Part shown: piece by piece, positions 36,742 through 46,011 of the stretch | Position numbering within the stretch: the stretch's first letter is position 1 | Layout of the letters: the number at the start of each line of letters is the position of its first letter | Assembly: GCF_900111195.1 (NCBI RefSeq) | Contig: NZ_FOGL01000001.1 | Location: 310,001-374,000 of the forward strand | DNA length: 64,000 bases | Direction: 5' to 3' | From: Gracilibacillus ureilyticus | GTDB lineage: Bacteria > Bacillota > Bacilli > Bacillales > Amphibacillaceae | The notes under the pieces: generated by a model | What the model was told of the DNA's origin: nothing | Seen by the model: only the letters and a program-made list of their open reading frames with translations | Databases searched by the model: none | Made by a program: the position numbers and the translations under genes

Positions 36742-37455
36742 TCATTCAGGTGAAAATACCGGTTCACCGTCTTGCAATGTGTAAGGGATAGAATAAGCTG
36801 GTACAATTGGCGAATGATCTGTAATTATTTTCCTGATATCATCGCCCTCTTTATAATTATGTTCCTTGCTCTCTAACAATTGAAACAGTTCTAACCTGTA
36901 ATCAATTAGTAATTCTCCATTTGTATCAATTAAAACCGGTAATTTATTAGTAGAGTATGGACTGTCGACATAAGGAGGTGTTTCTAAGTTTAATTCTTCA
37001 TGTTTTAATGTATAAATACCTTCTGCAATCTTTTCGCCAAAGGGTGGATAAGTATTATCACTTAAATATATATTTAACCGTTGCTGAAGCTCGCGTATTT
37101 GATCAGACACTCTTAAATCAATTACCTTTACTAAAGGCTCTGTTTCCACATCAATTAACACATATTGATAAACACCGCCATTTTCAAATGCAGTTCCGGG
37201 GACAGTCTGTATTAAGTTATTTTGTTTAAGTAAATTAAAATCAATAATATATTTCTGATAAATTGGTGTATCGTTTTCTTTTGTATAAATAGGTATTCTT
37301 CCATCATTTTGTGCAACGTATTGATTTACTGCTTGCTGAACCATATTAAGCTGCGCATCATTTGCTACCTGGTTACGACTTAAATTATCTGACGGATACA
37401 TACACCCGGTAAGCAGCAGCAGGAACAGTATCAGCAATAGATTTTTATGTATCAT
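36742..37455 (-). CDS. yphF: YphF-like lipoprotein
   Basis: A lipobox LTGC at about residues 15-18 ends the signal peptide, so the mature protein is lipid-anchored outside the membrane. The rest is soluble and mainly beta-rich, without known catalytic motifs. It is recognised by its position between spoIVA and yphE, and by size. Its role is unknown; the location suggests a link with sporulation. Confidence 0.78.
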   Translation of the reverse strand: MIHKNLLLILFLLLLTGCMYPSDNLSRNQVANDAQLNMVQQAVNQYVAQNDGRIPIYTKENDTPIYQKYIIDFNLLKQNNLIQTVPGTAFENGGVYQYVLIDVETEPLVKVIDLRVSDQIRELQQRLNIYLSDNTYPPFGEKIAEGIYTLKHEELNLETPPYVDSPYSTNKLPVLIDTNGELLIDYRLELFQLLESKEHNYKEGDDIRKIITDHSPIVPAYSIPYTLQDGEPVFSPE

Positions 37456-37475
37456 ACTACCTTTGAACCCCCTAA

Positions 37476-37673
37476 TTATGATGTTGGTCCTCTGAGAACG
37501 ACGAAAGCAATAATTAAGCCACCTGCAACTAAAAAAATGTACGCTAATAAAGCTGTAATAGCTGCGAAGATACCTTTTAATTTATATCGACTTAAAAGAA
37601 TTAAACCAATGGCTAAAAATAATGCAAACATTCCAGCAAAAGACACCCACATCATTAACATTGAAGCAGACAT
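37476..37673 (-). CDS. yphE: YphE-like small membrane protein (DUF2768)
   Basis: This 65-residue protein has two transmembrane helices (about 5-27 and 34-58) joined by a short basic loop (SRYKLKG). The family (DUF2768) has no assigned role. It lies 20 bases upstream of yphF and is probably co-transcribed with it. Confidence 0.78.
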   Translation of the reverse strand: MSASMLMMWVSFAGMFALFLAIGLILLSRYKLKGIFAAITALLAYIFLVAGGLIIAFVVLRGPTS

Positions 37674-37819
37674 GAATTATGACATCCTTTCTTACCTGTT
37701 TTCCAGCAGATCATTATAAATACATAATTAACAGTATACCACATCCACTTTACTGTGCCACTTGTTTCACTATAAGTTCAGGAAATGTTTAAATTGGCGT
37801 TCTTTTTTCCTTACTTTTC

Positions 37820-37860
37820 CACAAAAAAACCGAAGTAGAAGGGGCAGAATCTACTCCGGT
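37820..37860 (-). terminator. Terminator after spoVIF
   Basis: An 11-bp stem with one G-U pair (37829-37839 with 37850-37860) and 10-nt loop is followed in the minus transcript by seven T. Confidence 0.9.
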
Positions 37861-37960
37861 AATGACTAAATAAATACCCATTTGCACCCTGAAAGTGAAT
37901 GCTTGTGCGATTTATTGTATGCGAAGCAATTTTACATTGCATCCTCAAGTGCCTATAATA

Positions 37961-38221
37961 TCACTTTTTAAATAGTTTAGTTAATGTGTTCATGTCTTTA
38001 GGCATGTTATTATTCGTAATGGCACGTACAATTTTGTCTTCTTTTTCCTTTGAAACGGGCTTTCCAGCCATGTTAGCTAATTGTCTCACTAACTTTCTGA
38101 CTGTGTTTTCATCCGAAAAGTCAGCATTTTGTACGGATTGTGCTACTTTAAGAATTTGATCTGATTGGATATTAGATTTCTTCTGAATTTGATCAAACAT
38201 ATTCTGTTTAAAATCACTCAA
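37961..38221 (-). CDS. spoVIF: Stage VI sporulation protein F homologue
   Basis: This 86-residue soluble protein matches the SpoVIF family over its whole length, with AQSVQNADFSDENTVRKLV and KEKEDKIVRAI as the clearest parts. The B. subtilis protein is involved in late coat assembly. The start is a TTG with a strong GGAGG site. In B. subtilis the spoVIF (yjcC) gene is elsewhere; here the gene sits between yphE and gpsA. Confidence 0.82.
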   Translation of the reverse strand: MSDFKQNMFDQIQKKSNIQSDQILKVAQSVQNADFSDENTVRKLVRQLANMAGKPVSKEKEDKIVRAITNNNMPKDMNTLTKLFKK

Positions 38222-38278
38222 TGTTTTTCCTCCTTACTATAGATCTCTTTCCATAGTATGCAGAGGAAGTTCAAACAG

Positions 38279-39319
38279 TTAATCAGAATACCTATCCACT
38301 AATACAGAAGCAATATCTTCAATTTCAGTAGTCCTGTTTCTTGTCATTAAATGATCTACTACGTCTTTTGGTGATCTTTGTTCGAAAATCACCTCATAAA
38401 TTCCCTTTGTTATCGGCATCTCTACTTTTAATTTGTTTGACAATTGATAAACAGCTTCGGTTGTTCTTACTCCTTCAACTGTCATCCCCATTTGATCAAG
38501 TACTTCCTTTAGTTTCTGTCCTTTTCCGAATAAATTCCCGGCACGCCAGTTTCGGCTATGGACACTCGTACATGTTACAATTAAGTCGCCTACTCCTGAT
38601 AATCCTGAAAAAGTTAGAGGATTCGCCCCTAAAACCGCGGCGAGTCTGGATATCTCTGCAAGGCCTCTTGTGATTAAGGCAGCTTTTGCATTATCACCAT
38701 ATCCCAATCCATCAGAAATCCCAGCTCCTAATGCAATTATATTTTTTAATGCACCGCCAAGCTCTACACCTACGATATCTTTACTTGTATAAACACGAAA
38801 ATACTCGTTAATAAATAAATCCTGTGTATATTTGGCTGCCATATCGTTCTTGGAAGCAGCTGTTACAGTTGTCGGGTGTTTTAAGCTAACTTCTTCAGCA
38901 TGACTCGGACCCGACAATGCTACGACTCCCCGAAAATTTATATTCGCTAACTCTTCTTCCATCATTTCTGATATACGATAATGGGAATCAGGCTCAATTC
39001 CTTTTGAACCATGAATTAAAATAATATCGTCACTTAAAAACGGCAATACTTTTTGACAGGTTTGCCTAATTGCCTTTGCAGGCACTACAAACACAATTGC
39101 TTCCACATTATCCACAGCCTTCTCAAGATCCGTGAAAATCTCTATATTAGACGGAAGCTTGATATCAGGCAAATATTTCTCATTCCTTTTTGTTTTCTGC
39201 ATGGTTTCTTTCTGGTCAGCATTATGTGTCCATAAACGCACCTGATGGTGATTATCGCATAATACCATAGCTAATGCAGTTCCCCAACTTCCTGCACCAA
39301 GTACAGCAACTTTTTTCAT
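38279..39319 (-). CDS. gpsA: Glycerol-3-phosphate dehydrogenase [NAD(P)+]
   Basis: It makes sn-glycerol-3-phosphate for phospholipid synthesis. The nucleotide-binding start VAVLGAGSWGTALA and the catalytic-region motif ELGGALKNIIALGAG are present. The length of 346 residues is normal. It follows der by 13 bases, and its end is close to spoVIF. Confidence 0.96.
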   Translation of the reverse strand: MKKVAVLGAGSWGTALAMVLCDNHHQVRLWTHNADQKETMQKTKRNEKYLPDIKLPSNIEIFTDLEKAVDNVEAIVFVVPAKAIRQTCQKVLPFLSDDIILIHGSKGIEPDSHYRISEMMEEELANINFRGVVALSGPSHAEEVSLKHPTTVTAASKNDMAAKYTQDLFINEYFRVYTSKDIVGVELGGALKNIIALGAGISDGLGYGDNAKAALITRGLAEISRLAAVLGANPLTFSGLSGVGDLIVTCTSVHSRNWRAGNLFGKGQKLKEVLDQMGMTVEGVRTTEAVYQLSNKLKVEMPITKGIYEVIFEQRSPKDVVDHLMTRNRTTEIEDIASVLVDRYSD

Positions 39320-39332
39320 AATTCACACACCT

Positions 39333-40643
39333 CTAATTCCTTCTTCGCGCATAAATTTTGATTGGTGTACCTTCAAAACCGAATGCTTCTCTAATTTTAT
39401 TCTCTAAAAAGCGTTCATAGGAGAAGTGCATTAATTCCGGATCATTTACAAAAACAACAAAAGTTGGAGGCTTTACAGCAACCTGAGTCGCATAAAGTAT
39501 TTTCAAACGTTTACCATTTTTCGTTGGTGTCGGATTAATTGCCAGTGCATCCATGATAACATCATTTAACACATTGGTTTCCACACGTTTACTATGATTT
39601 TCACTCGCTTCAACTACTTTGGGAACAAGGGTATGAATTCTCTTTTTTGTTTTCGCAGACAAATAAACAATCGGTGCATAATCAAGGAACAGAAAATGAG
39701 CGCGGATATTCTTTTCAAATTCCTTAATGGCATGATCATGCTGATTAATCGTGTCCCATTTGTTAACAACAATGACTACAGCTTTACCTGCTTCATGGGC
39801 ATATCCCGCAATTTTTTTATCTTGTTCAATTATTCCTGTCTCAGCATCAATTAAGGTAAGAACAACATCTGACCTTTCGATCGCTTTCAGTGCTCGCAGA
39901 ATACTGTATTTTTCGGTAGTTTCATAGATTTTTCCTCTTTTTCTCATTCCAGCAGTATCAATTATGACGAAGTCCTGACCATCTCTCGAGAAGGAGGTAT
40001 CAATTGCATCCCGGGTTGTACCTGCTATATCACTAACAATAACTCTTTCTTCATTTAACATAGCATTTACTAGGGAGGATTTTCCTACATTAGGCCTTCC
40101 AATTAAGCTGAAATGAATGACATCTTCATCAACCGGAATATCTTCGCGTTCCGGGAATAATTCCAGGACACGATCTAATAAATCACCAAGACCTAACCCA
40201 TGTGTTCCTGAAATCGGATATGGTTCTCCGAATCCAAGTGAATAAAATTCATAAATCTGCTCTTTCATTTCGGGATTGTCTATTTTATTAACTGCTAGAA
40301 CAACAGGCTTATTGGATTTAAAGAGCATTTTTGCTACTTCTTCATCAGCTGCTGTAATGCCCTCACGGCCATTTACTAAGAAAATAATTACATCAGCTTC
40401 TCTAATAGCAACTTCTGCTTGTTCTCTCATCTGAATTAACAACGGCTCGTCACCGATTTCAATACCGCCAGTATCTATTAATCGGAATGTATTATTTAAC
40501 CACTCAGCTTTTGCATAAATACGATCTCTAGTTACTCCGGGTATATCTTCAACAATGGAAATTCTTTCACCAACTAAGCGATTAAAAATAGTTGATTTCC
40601 CTACATTAGGCCTTCCAACAATTGCTACAACTGAATTTCTCAT
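39333..40643 (-). CDS. der: Ribosome-assembly GTPase Der (EngA)
   Basis: Two tandem GTPase domains (GRPNVGKS near residue 10 and again near 183) are followed by a KH-like domain. It acts in 50S ribosome maturation and is essential in B. subtilis. Both P-loops and NKxD motifs (AVNKID, VVNKWD) are intact; the length of 436 residues is standard. Confidence 0.97.
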   Translation of the reverse strand: MRNSVVAIVGRPNVGKSTIFNRLVGERISIVEDIPGVTRDRIYAKAEWLNNTFRLIDTGGIEIGDEPLLIQMREQAEVAIREADVIIFLVNGREGITAADEEVAKMLFKSNKPVVLAVNKIDNPEMKEQIYEFYSLGFGEPYPISGTHGLGLGDLLDRVLELFPEREDIPVDEDVIHFSLIGRPNVGKSSLVNAMLNEERVIVSDIAGTTRDAIDTSFSRDGQDFVIIDTAGMRKRGKIYETTEKYSILRALKAIERSDVVLTLIDAETGIIEQDKKIAGYAHEAGKAVVIVVNKWDTINQHDHAIKEFEKNIRAHFLFLDYAPIVYLSAKTKKRIHTLVPKVVEASENHSKRVETNVLNDVIMDALAINPTPTKNGKRLKILYATQVAVKPPTFVVFVNDPELMHFSYERFLENKIREAFGFEGTPIKIYARRRN

Positions 40644-40772
40644 GAAGGCACATCCTTCCTTTATATATTTCTCTAATTTTGCCGGTTTTGTTGTTTCACT
40701 TAATTAAATTACCATAAACCATTCATTAAATACAAGTTTCACTAAATTCCGGAACATTCGTCATATTTGTTA

Positions 40773-40958
40773 TTAATGTTTTACTATAATATATAATTCG
40801 TCGCTTAATGCATGACTGATTCCATCTAATATAGCTTCTAAATTAGCTGCAACTTTATCCATTTCTTCTTTTGTTTCGCAAATAAAAATGGATCCTCCCG
40901 CTGTCACTTTATTAGCATTTGTAGTAATTGTAGCCAAAATAGCTTTTTCTAATTGCAT
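40773..40958 (-). CDS. Small partner protein of the YIEGIA membrane protein
   Basis: This 61-residue protein has a compact alpha/beta pattern and no membrane helix. Genes of this type regularly follow YIEGIA-family genes and have been named a capping subunit, though I know of no biochemical proof. The ATG at 40958 follows AAGGAG; the frame begins with an earlier GTG that overlaps this site. It begins six bases after the preceding stop, so the genes form one operon. Confidence 0.72.
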   Translation of the reverse strand: MQLEKAILATITTNANKVTAGGSIFICETKEEMDKVAANLEAILDGISHALSDELYIIVKH

Positions 40959-40963
40959 TATCA

Positions 40964-41848
40964 TCACTCCTTATGTGCTGCTTTCGATTCTGAAGGCATC
41001 CGGATAGCATTTTCCAGTACAGGAACGGAACTAATTACATTCATCGCCTTCTCCACGTCTTTATCTTGAGGTAGAATAAAAACACCGATTCTCCCGTCAT
41101 CTAAATCTCTTTTGATTAACGGAACCAAAGCCGGGGTACCTGAATCTCTGAACACACCAAGCGAAACGGAAACATCGTGTAATATTGCCTGCCGCTGGCC
41201 CAGATTTGCGATTGTCGATCTCACATCAAATGTTTTGGGGGTAAGGATAAACCCCATACCATACTTCATAATTTCCTTCTGCCTAGCAGGGAGACCAATA
41301 TTCATAATATATATATTATCAACATATAAACCTGCACCCTCAAAAGAGACTTCTGCATGCTCAATATCTACTATATCGCCTAAAGTAGATCCGCTCATAA
41401 ACTTTCGTATAATAATATAGGCTCCAATTGTAACAATGACAGCGATATAAACATTCCATACTAAATATGCTAATGTTGTTATTAGTGCAGTAAATATGAC
41501 GAGATAGTTTCTGCTTTCGAAAGCAACAGCAATCCCCTCAATATATGTATTCCCCCTTGGCACTAACTCGTAACTATCCATTTCAGATAATGTATTTCTT
41601 TCCATATTCCTCACTTCCCGGAACTGGGATGCAGCAATTGTTAGAAATGTAATTGCAGTAAATTCCTTTTCCATTATTGCTGGAACGGCAACAGATCCCA
41701 ATCCGGCAGCAATAAAACCTAAAGCGAGATGAATAATTTTTCCATGCAAATAGGTAGGATACTGCCTGTAATCTGTTTTTAACATAATAATTCGCGCTAT
41801 CGTTCCAATAACTACTCCAAATAATATCGGAAAAGTATATTCATTCAA
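40964..41848 (-). CDS. YIEGIA-family membrane protein (YphB/SeaA-like)
   Basis: The protein has several hydrophobic helices in the N-terminal half (about 5-25, 40-65 and 115-150) and a soluble C-terminal domain. The diagnostic YIEGIA motif occurs in NTYIEGIAVAFES. The B. subtilis counterpart is a sporulation/spore protein of unclear mechanism. The start is TTG at 41848, five bases after AGAGGTGG. It overlaps the yphA stop as TTGA, a coupled arrangement. The longer frame to 41917 has no support. Confidence 0.8.
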   Translation of the reverse strand: MNEYTFPILFGVVIGTIARIIMLKTDYRQYPTYLHGKIIHLALGFIAAGLGSVAVPAIMEKEFTAITFLTIAASQFREVRNMERNTLSEMDSYELVPRGNTYIEGIAVAFESRNYLVIFTALITTLAYLVWNVYIAVIVTIGAYIIIRKFMSGSTLGDIVDIEHAEVSFEGAGLYVDNIYIMNIGLPARQKEIMKYGMGFILTPKTFDVRSTIANLGQRQAILHDVSVSLGVFRDSGTPALVPLIKRDLDDGRIGVFILPQDKDVEKAMNVISSVPVLENAIRMPSESKAAHKE

Positions 41849-42444
41849 TATGTCCACCTCTTTTTTGCTTCCATATTTTTCACAAACAGTTCTACCCGTC
41901 TCGATAATAACGACCATACCCTTTGTAAACTAAGTAAAATCAACACCCCACATAACAACGTGTAGGAATGATGGTAATTTATCGTATATTCAAGGCCATA
42001 ACTCCAGCAGATAATTGTATAAAGAATTTGTCCGAAAGAAAGACCAGTTATCCATATTAATAATCTCTCATGAAATTCTTTTCCGAAAAACTGTAAAAGT
42101 ATCACTGCAAGGATTAGGCCAATTACTATGAAATAACTACCGCTTAATATGGGGCTTGTTATGTACCAGACAAAATAAATAACATATAGATAGGATAAAA
42201 TTAATATATGGAGATATTTTTTCAAAGGTAATGGCGTAATTATTAATAATGCTGAACTGTAAATAATTAGAAAAATAATCCCTGAATTCAATGGGAGCTC
42301 TCCAACAATTGAATTCTCAGGCAGAAAGATTATTAATATTAAAATACCTAAGCTGTATATTGTTCTGATTTTTGTCTTTGTTAAAAAGAATGTTGTGAGA
42401 CACCATAATAACCACAATATCCATAAATAGATAAACTCGTTCAT
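41845..42444 (-). CDS. yphA: YphA-like integral membrane protein
   Basis: About six hydrophobic helices over 199 residues with few polar loops. No enzymatic motif is visible and its function is unknown. The ATG at 42444 follows AAGGGTGA; the start at 42474 would add ten polar residues. It is first in the yphA-YIEGIA-small protein operon upstream of der. Confidence 0.77.
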   Translation of the reverse strand: MNEFIYLWILWLLWCLTTFFLTKTKIRTIYSLGILILIIFLPENSIVGELPLNSGIIFLIIYSSALLIITPLPLKKYLHILILSYLYVIYFVWYITSPILSGSYFIVIGLILAVILLQFFGKEFHERLLIWITGLSFGQILYTIICWSYGLEYTINYHHSYTLLCGVLILLSLQRVWSLLSRRVELFVKNMEAKKRWTY

Positions 42445-42570
42445 TTTCTTATCACCCTTATCATTATTGGGCATAACATTGTTTTTTATACTATAATTAC
42501 CAGAAGTTTATTGAAGCTGTATAAATGATGGACTGCCAGTTACAGAGGAAATAAAGGGGGGGACAAACAG

Positions 42571-42609
42571 GAATATAAAAACCGCCTCCCTAATGTGACG
42601 GGAGGCGGT
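42571..42609 (-). terminator. Terminator after the S1-domain gene
   Basis: A perfect 10-bp GC-rich stem (42581-42590 with 42600-42609) and 9-nt loop follow the stop; the minus transcript continues with TTTTATATT. Confidence 0.9.
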
Positions 42610-42636
42610 ACTCATTTTTATAAACAATTGATAATA

Positions 42637-43779
42637 TTAATTTTTATATTTATCCAGTTTATCTCCAATCATGTCCCCTAATTGGAAACCTGATTGGTCA
42701 TCATCACTTTCATACTGTTTGATTTCCTGGTCATTTTTCTCTTCTTCAATTTCCTTAATACTTAAGGAAATTCTCTTCTCAGCTTCATTTACTTCCAAAA
42801 CTTTCACATCAACCTGCTGACCTACTTCCAGTACCTCTGCAGGTGTACCAATATGTTGGGTAGAAATTTGAGAAATATGAACAAGACCTTCAACACCTGG
42901 CAATACTTCTACAAAAGCACCAAAGTTAACAAGTCGCTTTACAGTTCCACTTACAACATCATTAACTGATATTTTCTCTGAAATATTGTCCCACGGACCA
43001 GGCAATGTCGCTTTATGTGATAAAGAAATTCTTTCTTTTTCTTTATCTACTCCTAATACTTTTACGCGTAAACTGTCCCCTTCAGATACAATATCAGAAG
43101 CTTTTTCTACATGGGTATGAGATAATTGCGAAATATGTACCAACCCATCTATACCTCCAATATCTACAAATACACCGAAATCAGTAATGCGCTGTACAGT
43201 ACCCTCAATTTCTTGTCCTTCTTCAAGGTTCTCTAAAAGACTCTCTTTCTTAGCTTTAGCATCCTCTTCTAAAACAGCACGGTGTGATAAAATAATGCGG
43301 TTCTGTTCCTTATCCAGTTCCACTATTTTTAATGTAATTGGCTTATCCTGATAATCCGCAAAATCCTCAACATAATGTGTCTCAACTAAAGATGCAGGGA
43401 TAAATCCTCTAAGACCTACGTCCACTACGAGGCCGCCTTTCACAACATCTTTAACTACTGCTTCAATTGTTTCATTTGCTTCAAATTTTTGTTGCAGATC
43501 TTCCCAAGCTTTTTCAGCAACGACAGCTTTTTTAGACAAGACGATTTCTTCGTCTTCCACTTTCTTAATCTGTAATTCTAGTTCGTCGCCTTCACTCACC
43601 ACATCACTGGCTGTTTCTACCCGAAGTGCAGACAATTCACTTATAGGTACTATACCTTCTACTTTGTAGCCGATGTCAACCAGCACGTGTTTCTCCTCTA
43701 CTTTGACTACTTTCCCTTTGACAATATCGCCAACGGAAAGCTCCTTGATTTCGGAAATTTCTTGGTTCATCTCTTCCAT
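42637..43779 (-). CDS. ypfD: S1-domain RNA-binding protein (30S protein S1 homologue, YpfD)
   Basis: Four S1 repeats are visible (about residues 18-85, 105-170, 190-260 and 275-345), with GLVHISQLS in the third and GLVHISQIS in the fourth. The Firmicute protein is shorter than proteobacterial S1 and is not essential in B. subtilis. The acidic tail is rich in Glu and Asp. The ATG at 43779 follows AAGGAGGT and gives 380 residues. Confidence 0.94.
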   Translation of the reverse strand: MEEMNQEISEIKELSVGDIVKGKVVKVEEKHVLVDIGYKVEGIVPISELSALRVETASDVVSEGDELELQIKKVEDEEIVLSKKAVVAEKAWEDLQQKFEANETIEAVVKDVVKGGLVVDVGLRGFIPASLVETHYVEDFADYQDKPITLKIVELDKEQNRIILSHRAVLEEDAKAKKESLLENLEEGQEIEGTVQRITDFGVFVDIGGIDGLVHISQLSHTHVEKASDIVSEGDSLRVKVLGVDKEKERISLSHKATLPGPWDNISEKISVNDVVSGTVKRLVNFGAFVEVLPGVEGLVHISQISTQHIGTPAEVLEVGQQVDVKVLEVNEAEKRISLSIKEIEEEKNDQEIKQYESDDDQSGFQLGDMIGDKLDKYKN

Positions 43780-43875
43780 GACAAAGACCTCCTTCAAAAT
43801 ACAACACAAAAACATTTATGTGCTTTTTTCTAACTTCTAACATTTAGACCAATTTGTCAAGTTATATAGGTGAAG

Positions 43876-44454
43876 TTAGTGATTTTCTTTAATCTTTCTA
43901 ATTTCTTCCATTATAACATCAGTAACCTCTTGAGCGGAAGCTTTTTTCTCTTTTAAACTGGTCATATTAATTGGTTTTCCATAAGATACGGTTAACGGCT
44001 TTTTTTTGCTGTAATCGCCAATAATTGCACAGGGAATAATGGCTGCATCAGATCTTAAAGCGAAAAATCCCGCTCCAGCCAATCCTTTTTTTAATTCCCC
44101 TGTCTTACTCCTTGTACCCTCAGGAAATAATCCTAAAACATTACCCTCTTTTAAAACTTCTAAACCTCTTCTTAATGCATTTCGATCCTTCATCCCTCTT
44201 TTTATTGGGAAAGCATGTACATTTTTTAAGATATACCCAAAAAATTTATTTTTAAACAGTTCTTCTTTTGCAAGGAAATGAATATCTCGCGGGCAGGTTA
44301 TCCCTACTATCGGCGGATCAAAATTGGATATATGATTGGAACAAATAATTACAGGCCCGCTTTTAGGAATATTCTCCAAACCTATGGCCTGTACTTTGTA
44401 TTTAGGTTTTAACCAGGTCTTCATCACAAACTTTCCAAATTTATATAAATTCAT
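43876..44454 (-). CDS. plsC: 1-acyl-sn-glycerol-3-phosphate acyltransferase
   Basis: It acylates lysophosphatidic acid to phosphatidic acid. The catalytic HX4D motif is in SNHISNFDPP, and FPEGTRS is the acceptor-binding motif. The length of 192 residues is usual for short PlsC. It starts four bases after the cmk stop. Together with gpsA it covers two steps of phospholipid synthesis in this window. Confidence 0.94.
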   Translation of the reverse strand: MNLYKFGKFVMKTWLKPKYKVQAIGLENIPKSGPVIICSNHISNFDPPIVGITCPRDIHFLAKEELFKNKFFGYILKNVHAFPIKRGMKDRNALRRGLEVLKEGNVLGLFPEGTRSKTGELKKGLAGAGFFALRSDAAIIPCAIIGDYSKKKPLTVSYGKPINMTSLKEKKASAQEVTDVIMEEIRKIKENH

Positions 44455-44457
44455 TCA

Positions 44458-45117
44458 TTACACCTCTTGCTCAACTATTGTCAGGATTTTTTGTAAAACT
44501 TCCTCTATGGAAAGGGAAGTTGTGTCAATCTCAATTGCATCGTCCGCTTTTTTCAGAGGAGATGAAGTTCTTTCTGAGTCCATTTTATCCCTGTTCTTAA
44601 TTTCTGCTTTTAGTTTCTCTAAATCTGATTCGATTCCTTTTTTTATATTTTCTTCGTGTCTTCTTTGTGCTCTTTCTTCCACACTTGCTACGAGAAAAAT
44701 TTTTATTTCCGCATCTGGGATAACTCTTGTACCAATATCCCTTCCATCCATTACTACGCCCCTGTTCACAGCTAATTCCTGCTGTCTTTTCACCATCTCA
44801 TCCCGCACTTCCGGAATGGATGCAACCTTAGAGACATTATTTGTCACTTCATTTGATCGGATATTATCTGTAACATTCTCGTTGTTCGCAAATACTTCAA
44901 AGTCGGGAGTCAATGTTATATCCAGTTTTTTCAGTATTTCCAGGATTTTTTGATCATCACTAAGGTCTACGTTCTCTTGGATTGCTTTAAAAGTTAAAGT
45001 CCGGTACATTGCTCCAGTATCAATATATATGTAATTTAAATGCTGTGCTGCCAGTTTTGCTATCGTGCTTTTGCCCGCGGCAGCAGGTCCATCAATCGCT
45101 ATTGCAATTTTCTTCAT
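44458..45117 (-). CDS. cmk: Cytidylate kinase
   Basis: It phosphorylates CMP and dCMP. The P-loop is [11 protein letters not shown], and [12 protein letters not shown] is a family signature of the nucleotide site. The length of 219 residues is normal. It lies between ypfA and plsC and is likely co-transcribed with plsC. Confidence 0.96.
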   Translation of the reverse strand: MKKIAIAIDGPAAAGKSTIAKLAAQHLNYIYIDTGAMYRTLTFKAIQENVDLSDDQKILEILKKLDITLTPDFEVFANNENVTDNIRSNEVTNNVSKVASIPEVRDEMVKRQQELAVNRGVVMDGRDIGTRVIPDAEIKIFLVASVEERAQRRHEENIKKGIESDLEKLKAEIKNRDKMDSERTSSPLKKADDAIEIDTTSLSIEEVLQKILTIVEQEV

Positions 45118-45143
45118 TAATCAATACCTCTTTCTAACATTTA

Positions 45144-45812
45144 TTATTTCATTTCTTTACGCTTTATCCTTAATTGCTCCAAATAACAAAATTTGATTAT
45201 TTTCTGCTGATTTTGGATCGAAATATCATTAAATTTTACGGAAAGGATTCCTTTTGTTTCTTCTTTTTGGAACCTGACTACAGAACCTTGCAAATGTAAA
45301 TATTCAAGAGTATTTTCCATCGGAAGTACTAACATGATATCAAGTGACTCCTCTTCGTTAAATTCCAGATTATTGTCCATATATACTGACAACCCGCCGC
45401 CGCTGATATCTCTTGTTACTCCCGTCACTGGAGAAAAATTGTCATAAGGACTTCTGATCGAAATATCTAACAAGGAGTCAACTCTGACAAATTCTCTTCT
45501 TTGAACTTTTTTCACTCTATCTTTATCATAGGAAAGAATAATCCCCGGAATATTATCAATCCTCTTACCAATAACTTTAGAAGGAAAAACGAAAACAGAA
45601 TTGTTTTGAATATAGCTTACCTTTAATGCAACTCCCTCAGTAAAAAAAGCTGTCTTATCTGTCAGTTCATTAATAGGCAGATCAATAATTAGTTCTTCTT
45701 CCGCAGTTTCAATCACTCTGCAACGAAACGTCACCTTCATGTCTTGCACATTATCATTATTATAATTTTTACTTATTTCTTCAAGTTGTAAAAAAGTGCC
45801 GATTTTTATCAA
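45144..45812 (-). CDS. ypfA: PilZ-domain cyclic-di-GMP receptor (YpfA/DgrA-like)
   Basis: The N-terminal half is a YcgR-like beta domain, and the C-terminal half is a PilZ domain with the c-di-GMP motif pair RREFVR and DISGGG, both intact. In B. subtilis YpfA binds c-di-GMP and inhibits motility. The start is TTG at 45812 after AAGAGGA; an in-frame TTG at 45836 has no ribosome site. It implies that this organism has c-di-GMP signalling. Confidence 0.9.
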   Translation of the reverse strand: MIKIGTFLQLEEISKNYNNDNVQDMKVTFRCRVIETAEEELIIDLPINELTDKTAFFTEGVALKVSYIQNNSVFVFPSKVIGKRIDNIPGIILSYDKDRVKKVQRREFVRVDSLLDISIRSPYDNFSPVTGVTRDISGGGLSVYMDNNLEFNEEESLDIMLVLPMENTLEYLHLQGSVVRFQKEETKGILSVKFNDISIQNQQKIIKFCYLEQLRIKRKEMK

Positions 45813-45971
45813 TTTGCATCCTCTTCCTACTATCAAATTTTCGTTTTATATTGGAGTATTTATTTAAATTAAAACGCTGCTCATCCTGAAAAGTTTTGCT
45901 TTAAATCCTGTAGGGGACCAAAAGTCTCACTTTATAGGACAATTTGTTTGCTAGTTTCTTTTTATTTTATC

Positions 45972-46010
45972 ATAAAAAAAAGTGAGAAGGGAAAGACTTT
46001 CCTCCTCACA
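45972..46010 (-). terminator. Terminator after sleB-ypeB
   Basis: An imperfect stem of about 13 bp just past the ypeB stop is followed in the minus transcript by a run of eight T. Confidence 0.8.
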
Positions 46011-46011
46011 T

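Noticed and set aside
44336-44953. A 205-codon plus-strand frame
   Set aside because: It is antisense to cmk and plsC, both unmistakable. Its translation has no recognisable domain and no ribosome site.
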